From NCBI GenBank assembly GCA_026224825.1, contig JAMFRO010000018.1, forward strand, positions 154,537 to 218,536: a stretch of 64,000 nucleotides of DNA, written 5' to 3'. Below the pieces are notes generated by a model, which saw only the letters and a list, made by a program, of their open reading frames with translations, was not told the DNA's origin and searched no databases. This document shows, piece after piece, positions 60,496-64,000 of the stretch (the stretch's first letter is position 1; every line of letters begins with the position of its first letter). This DNA is from a bacterium (GTDB lineage Bacteria > Pseudomonadota > Alphaproteobacteria > Acetobacterales > Acetobacteraceae). The position numbers and the translations under genes were made by a program.

Positions 60496-61281
60496 TTAGA
60501 CAATCCGGCGCTGCTGCAACCCCGGCTGTATTTCGAATTGCGGCACAGCATGAATTGCAGGTCCCGAAAGCAAGTCGGTCAGTTGCTTCTTCCATTCAAA
60601 AAATGCAACCGAGCTGCGGTTAACTGGTTTGGGTAAATCCGGGCTGAAATCACCGGCGATTTTGCCGGGCGCACCGGCCAGAACGATGACCCGATGCGCC
60701 AGCGCCAGCGCCTCATCCATATCATGGGTGATCAGCACCATTGTGGACCCATAATGATGGTGCAGATGCAGCAGGTGCTCCTGCATCTGCTCGCGGGTAA
60801 ACGGGTCGAGCGCGCTGAAGGGTTCATCCAGCAGGAGCACCTCGGGCCTGGGTGCCAAAGCGCGTGCCAGCGCCGCACGCTGCGCCATGCCGCCGGAGAG
60901 TTGCTTGGGCAATTGCTGGGCAGCGGCGGTAAGCCCCACCACCTGCAAGGCTTCGGCGACCGCTTGCTGCCGGGAAGTTTTGGCAACATCGATGAGACCA
61001 AACCCGGCATTTTTTTCCACGGTGAGCCAGGGCATCAAGCGCGGTTCCTGGAACACATAGCCCACATCCCGGCGCGAAAGCCGGCCATCGCCGATGGTGA
61101 TCTGCCCCTCACTCGGCTGTTCCAGCCCACCAAGGCAGCGCAGCAGCGTGGTCTTGCCGCAACCGCTGCGGCCGATAATCGCGGTGATCGTGCCGGCTTC
61201 CAAAGCGAGGTCGACAGGCCCCAGGATCGGCTGCCCGCCATAGGATTTGCTCAGCCCCGTAATGCGGATTTCATGCGCCAT
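60496..61281 (-). CDS. ABC transporter ATP-binding protein, sulfonate/taurine type
   Basis: A 261-residue ATPase: Walker A GRSGCGKTT, ABC signature LSGGMAQRAALARAL, Walker B VLLLDEPFSALD and the switch His (ITHDMDEAL). Most similar in form to SsuB/TauB/NrtD. The ATG at 61281 overlaps the permease stop by one base. It is the only ABC ATPase in the window, although three binding proteins and two permeases are present, so it could energise more than one system (inference). It converges on the adenylating-enzyme gene. Confidence 0.93.
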   Translation of the reverse strand: MAHEIRITGLSKSYGGQPILGPVDLALEAGTITAIIGRSGCGKTTLLRCLGGLEQPSEGQITIGDGRLSRRDVGYVFQEPRLMPWLTVEKNAGFGLIDVAKTSRQQAVAEALQVVGLTAAAQQLPKQLSGGMAQRAALARALAPRPEVLLLDEPFSALDPFTREQMQEHLLHLHHHYGSTMVLITHDMDEALALAHRVIVLAGAPGKIAGDFSPDLPKPVNRSSVAFFEWKKQLTDLLSGPAIHAVPQFEIQPGLQQRRIV

Positions 61282-62066
61282 CAGGTTTTTACGCCCTGCG
61301 CCGTATCGGTATCCTGCCAGGAGACCAGAGTACGGCCAAAGGCGGCCAGGGCCCAATCGGTGAGTTTGCCGCATATGCCGAATAAAAGCAGTGCCGCCAG
61401 AACACGCTCCGGCCGGCCCGTCTGCTCGCCATCATCAAGGATAAAACCGAGTCCATTGGCCGCCCCCAGCAACTCCGCCGCGGCCACGAACATCCAGCCC
61501 AGACCAAGCCCGCCGCGCAAGCCCAGGATATAAGCGGGCAGCACGGCGGGAAGCTGAATGCGCAGCAGCCGGCGCAGCGGCGAATAACCATGCACCCGGC
61601 CGACCTCGAGCAGTTTGCGGTCCACATTGGCAATGCCGCCCACCAGGTTGAGATACACCGGGAAGAACACGCCAACCGCAACCAGAATGATTTTTGACTC
61701 CTCGAAAATACCGAACCAGAGGATGAAAAGCGGCACCCAGGCCAGCGAGGGCACGCTGCGCAATGCCTGGATCAACGGGTCCAACAACGCCCGCGCCAGG
61801 CTGGAGGCACCGCATAACCCGCCAAGCACCGTCGCCACCGCAACCCCCAGCGCAAAGCCGGAGGCCATCCGCATGGCTGTGGCTTGCACTGCATTCAGCA
61901 TCTCGCCACTGGCCAGCATTGCCAGCAGCGTGCTTACCACCAGCGTTGGCGAGGGTAATATGGAAGGCGGTGCCCAGCCCGCCGTGGCAATGCCTTGCCA
62001 GAGTGCCAGCAGTAAAGCAGGCACGATCAGGCCGATAAGCCATTGCCAGCGGCGGCGCACACCCAT
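61281..62066 (-). CDS. ABC transporter permease, sulfonate/taurine type
   Basis: A 261-residue inner-membrane permease of the SsuC/TauC family with six predicted helices. The EAA loop is LEVGRVHGYSPLRRLLRIQLPAVLPAY. It is a paralogue of the permease at 29.6 kb (shared PSLAWVPLFILWFGIFEESKI-type segment) but only moderately similar. It follows the binding-protein gene by 4 bp, in an ATPase-permease-binding-protein operon read leftward. Confidence 0.93.
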   Translation of the reverse strand: MGVRRRWQWLIGLIVPALLLALWQGIATAGWAPPSILPSPTLVVSTLLAMLASGEMLNAVQATAMRMASGFALGVAVATVLGGLCGASSLARALLDPLIQALRSVPSLAWVPLFILWFGIFEESKIILVAVGVFFPVYLNLVGGIANVDRKLLEVGRVHGYSPLRRLLRIQLPAVLPAYILGLRGGLGLGWMFVAAAELLGAANGLGFILDDGEQTGRPERVLAALLLFGICGKLTDWALAAFGRTLVSWQDTDTAQGVKT

Positions 62067-62070
62067 GGGC

Positions 62071-63051
62071 TTATTTCAGCCCGAGTTCCGTCGTGTACGA
62101 GGTGTTGAACAGATTGGCCTCGGCGCCCTTCAGATCGGCCCCGGCGGAGAGCTTGCCGCTGGTCTGCAAAATCGGCCCCGCCGCGAGAATGGCGGTTTGG
62201 TCCGCAGGCGTAATCGCCTCTCCCGCAAGATGCGAGCGGCTGAGCTGAAGCTTGGCCACATCCAGCGGCAGATGCGCCTCTTTGGCCAGAATCTCAGCCG
62301 TGCCCTCGGGGTTGGCAACCGCCCAGGCGCGGGCTTTGGCATAGGCTTGCAGCACCTGTTTCACCACATCCGGATGCGCCTGCTCGAAATCCGTCCGCAC
62401 CAGCAGCGTGCCGGGGGAGATGAGTTTCGGGTTGCGATAGATCAGCACATCATGGTCCGTAAGCTGGGCTTCGGCCATGAACGGGTCCAGCCCGGCCCAG
62501 GCATCCACCTGGCCGGCATTGAGCGCCTGGCGCCCCAGCGGGTGCTGCAGCGGCACCAGAGTGATGTCATTACCGGTTAGCCCCACCGTGGCCAGGGCGC
62601 GCAGCAGAAAGATATTCGGGTCCGTGCCCGGCGTTGCCGCCACGCGCTTGCCTTTGAGATCCGATAGCGTTTTGATAGGCGAATTCGCCGGCACCACAAT
62701 CGCGGTCCATTCCGCATTGGTGCTGACGCCGATGGCCTGCACCGGCGTACCATTGGCCTTGCCCAGCAGCGCCGCGGAGCCGGCCGTCTGGCCAAACTGA
62801 ATGCTGTTGCCGCGCAGGAATTCCAGTGCCTTGTTGCTGCCCTGGCTCAATACCCAGTTTATGGCCACCTGCTTGCCGAGCGCGTCCTGCAGATAACCAT
62901 TATCCTTAACCACCAAACTCACGGGATCATAATAGGCGTAGGATATGCCGAGCGTGGTCACGCCGTCGGCGAAAGCCTGTGAGGGGGCGGCGCCAAGGCC
63001 GAGAGTAAGTGTGGCTGCGGCCACGGCATGCCGGAATAACTGGAATTTCAT
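62071..63051 (-). CDS. ABC substrate-binding protein, sulfonate type
   Basis: A 326-residue periplasmic binding protein. A Sec signal peptide (RHAVAAATLTLGLGAAPSQAFA) precedes a mature part starting VTTLGISYAYYDP. The domain-two segment IKTLSDLKGKRVAATPGTDPN is that of SsuA-type proteins. AGAAGG lies 8 nt before the ATG at 63051; a GTG at 63060 is too close to it. It heads a complete importer operon and lies next to the AT-rich region at 63.06-63.37 kb. Confidence 0.93.
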   Translation of the reverse strand: MKFQLFRHAVAAATLTLGLGAAPSQAFADGVTTLGISYAYYDPVSLVVKDNGYLQDALGKQVAINWVLSQGSNKALEFLRGNSIQFGQTAGSAALLGKANGTPVQAIGVSTNAEWTAIVVPANSPIKTLSDLKGKRVAATPGTDPNIFLLRALATVGLTGNDITLVPLQHPLGRQALNAGQVDAWAGLDPFMAEAQLTDHDVLIYRNPKLISPGTLLVRTDFEQAHPDVVKQVLQAYAKARAWAVANPEGTAEILAKEAHLPLDVAKLQLSRSHLAGEAITPADQTAILAAGPILQTSGKLSAGADLKGAEANLFNTSYTTELGLK

Positions 63052-63203
63052 GAAATGCACCTTCTGAAGAGGACTAGCTGCACCGCTATATTAACCTATT
63101 CTCTACATGACAAGTATCTTAATTTGCTTGGTAGGCTATGTTCCAGGCCACAAAGCAGGAGCGGCAGTGCTTCCGCCCGGGGATGAAAATACAGCTTAAA
63201 TTT

Positions 63204-63227
63204 CTTATATTACATCTTATATTACAT
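63204..63227. repeat. 12-bp perfect tandem repeat
   Basis: CTTATATTACAT occurs twice in a row in the AT-rich region ahead of the sulfonate importer genes. It may be a pair of half-sites for a regulator or a slippage product. Confidence 0.88.
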
Positions 63228-63306
63228 TGAATTTAAAGTTAAATATTTAATGCTGCCGTAGGCCGTTTCGCAGCGTGCCAGCCGGTGAGACTGACCGCTT
63301 GTCATC

Positions 63307-63327
63307 ACTATATTATTTTAATATAGT
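63307..63327. promoter_or_regulatory. Palindrome in the AT-rich region
   Basis: ACTATATTA-TTT-TAATATAGT is a perfect 9-bp inverted repeat followed by a short T-run. It could be an operator or a weak terminator. It lies 256 bp from the importer start codon and 54 bp before the small frame at 63381. Confidence 0.45.
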
Positions 63328-63380
63328 TTTTATGGTATTTTCACTTTTGCCTACGCATATGCTGCTGCATGGAACCTACA

Positions 63381-63566
63381 ATGACGAACCGCCCCTCTTA
63401 CCCTTTTGTGCTTTGGGCCGTCCCCCGCTTCCGGCGGGCCGCCGCCGAGCCGCAACTGCTCGGCACTGCCGCGCCGGCCTCGATGACGCCAGCGCCAAAC
63501 ACATGCTGCGAGTCGATTGGGTATATGATGCCTCAAAAAACCTCCTCCATGCGGGAATGTGTCTAA
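63381..63566 (+). CDS. Second small WAVPRFRR-motif ORF, possibly frameshifted
   Basis: A 61-residue frame opens with TNRPSYPFVLWAVPRFRR, matching the N-terminus of the small protein at 18672 (VIWAVPRFRR) with mostly synonymous codon differences. After that the two frames diverge. In the overlapping +1-type frame the end reads DASKNLLHAGMCLRGC, which resembles the DASGLEEGLLK...CLYGC end of the other, so a frameshift may separate start and end here. No family is recognised. GGAA lies 7 nt before the ATG. Confidence 0.4.
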   Translation: MTNRPSYPFVLWAVPRFRRAAAEPQLLGTAAPASMTPAPNTCCESIGYMMPQKTSSMRECV

Positions 63567-63651
63567 GAGGCTGTTTCAGAAACCGCACCACTCCCCATTA
63601 TGACACGCCGGCGTATACTGGCCGGAAAGCTCATGGGGGATTACAGCCGGG

Positions 63652-64000
63652 ATGTTGGACGTATGTGTGATCGGCGGCGGCATTGTCGGCCTCGCCACGG
63701 CCTATGCCTTGCTGCAGGAGCGCCCGGGCCTCGGGCTGGTGGTGCTGGAGCAGGAGGCAGCACCAGCGCTGCACCAGACCGGGCATAATAGCGGCGTCAT
63801 CCATTCCGGCATCTACTACGCCCCCGGCAGCCTGAAGGCGCGGCTGTGCCGTGAGGGTGCAGCCGCCACCAAGGCGTTTTGCGCGGAGGCGGGCATAGCC
63901 GTGGAGATTTGCGGCAAACTGCTGGTGGCCACCAGCCCGCGCGAGCAGGCGCGCATGGAGAAACTCTTTGCCCGCGCCCAGGAAAACGAGATCATCTGCG
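63652..64000 (+). CDS. lhgO: L-2-hydroxyglutarate oxidase, 5' part
   Basis: The first 116 residues of an FAD-dependent L-2-hydroxyglutarate oxidase; the gene runs off the window. The N-terminal FAD motif is VCVIGGGIVGLATAYALL, followed by HQTGHNSGVIHSGIYYAPGS and KARLCREG, all hallmarks of LhgO/L2HGDH. The enzyme oxidises L-2-hydroxyglutarate to 2-oxoglutarate and passes electrons to the quinone pool. The ATG at 63652 is the first in a good context; the frame is open to the right edge. Confidence 0.92.
   Translation, partial: MLDVCVIGGGIVGLATAYALLQERPGLGLVVLEQEAAPALHQTGHNSGVIHSGIYYAPGSLKARLCREGAAATKAFCAEAGIAVEICGKLLVATSPREQARMEKLFARAQENEIIC

Larger units (their letters stand above)
63052..63380. 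other. AT-rich intergenic region
   Basis: This ~330-bp stretch is much more AT-rich than the rest of the window and holds no gene I can support. It contains a 12-bp tandem repeat and a 9-bp-stem palindrome, and provides the likely promoter for the leftward importer operon. The lowered GC suggests a foreign insertion or a regulatory region. Confidence 0.5.

Noticed and set aside
63565..63590. GGCTGTTTCAGAAAC, resembling an insertion-sequence end
   Set aside because: Single short match, no partner end and no transposase gene nearby.
1..64000. CRISPR arrays, tRNA or rRNA genes
   Set aside because: No regularly spaced repeats and no tRNA- or rRNA-like sequence were seen on reading the window; a covariance-model scan would be decisive.

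Overview
The window reads as the chromosome of a GC-rich, aerobic alphaproteobacterium, probably of the acetic-acid-bacterium family Acetobacteraceae (Acidocella/Acidiphilium type). This is inferred from gene content: a Hint-domain protein with the C-terminal tail usual in that family, many SDR, LLM, MaoC and CmcJ-type catabolic genes, PoxB-type pyruvate oxidation, and a cysteine-desulfurase encapsulin. I found no rRNA, tRNA, CRISPR array or intact insertion sequence. Genes are dense, with many 1-14 bp overlaps.

Layout. 0-9 kb: the end of a TauD-type dioxygenase, an LLM flavin enzyme and an SDR, then a GAF-GGDEF diguanylate cyclase, an MMPL/RND exporter, poxB and an alpha/beta hydrolase. 9-18.7 kb: a secreted-looking calpain-Hint fusion, a DHA2 drug exporter, glpK, two lone receiver proteins, an ETHE1-like metallo-hydrolase, a YghU/YfcG-type GST, an SDR, and a CmcJ-type oxygenase followed by a tiny protein. 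18.9-24.2 kb: a family 2A encapsulin operon (shell, cysteine desulfurase cargo with a long disordered N-terminus, and a truncated serine acetyltransferase), then a Nudix-DUF47 fusion and a PiT phosphate transporter. 24.2-28.1 kb: an SDR / NTF2 / MaoC / acyl-CoA ligase operon.

28-45 kb is an organosulfur-scavenging island built around a divergent promoter near 34.8 kb. Leftward run a TonB receptor, a 2-hydroxyacid dehydrogenase, a sulfonate-type binding protein and permease, an SsuD-like monooxygenase and a deleted old-yellow-enzyme gene. Rightward run an SfnB-like flavoenzyme, a class II aldolase-like protein, a second SsuD-like monooxygenase, a cysteine-dioxygenase-like thiol oxidase, a four-domain rhodanese, an AsfA-like flavoprotein, an AsfB-like ferredoxin and a peroxiredoxin-like protein, ending in a strong terminator. 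A broken TauD gene, an AsfC-like binding protein and a LysR regulator follow, recalling the asfRABC arylsulfonate locus of Pseudomonas putida S-313. A complete SsuABC/TauABC-type importer lies at 60.5-63.05 kb.

45-53.4 kb holds an AraC regulator, an SDR plus Baeyer-Villiger monooxygenase pair, an SDR plus TIM-barrel isomerase pair and a molybdopterin oxidoreductase. 53.4-60.5 kb is a compact cluster that looks biosynthetic: AraC regulator, threonine-synthase-like PLP enzyme and FAD amine oxidase on one side; a TPR protein with a Cys-nucleophile hydrolase fold, an acyl carrier protein and an adenylating ligase on the other. The window ends inside an L-2-hydroxyglutarate oxidase gene.

The shared theme is sulfur: import and desulfonation of organosulfur compounds, thiol and sulfane-sulfur handling (thiol dioxygenase, rhodanese, ETHE1-like hydrolase), and an encapsulin whose cargo releases sulfur from cysteine. 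Two features stand out: the combined Asf / thiol dioxygenase / four-rhodanese operon, and the carrier-protein cluster at 53-60 kb.
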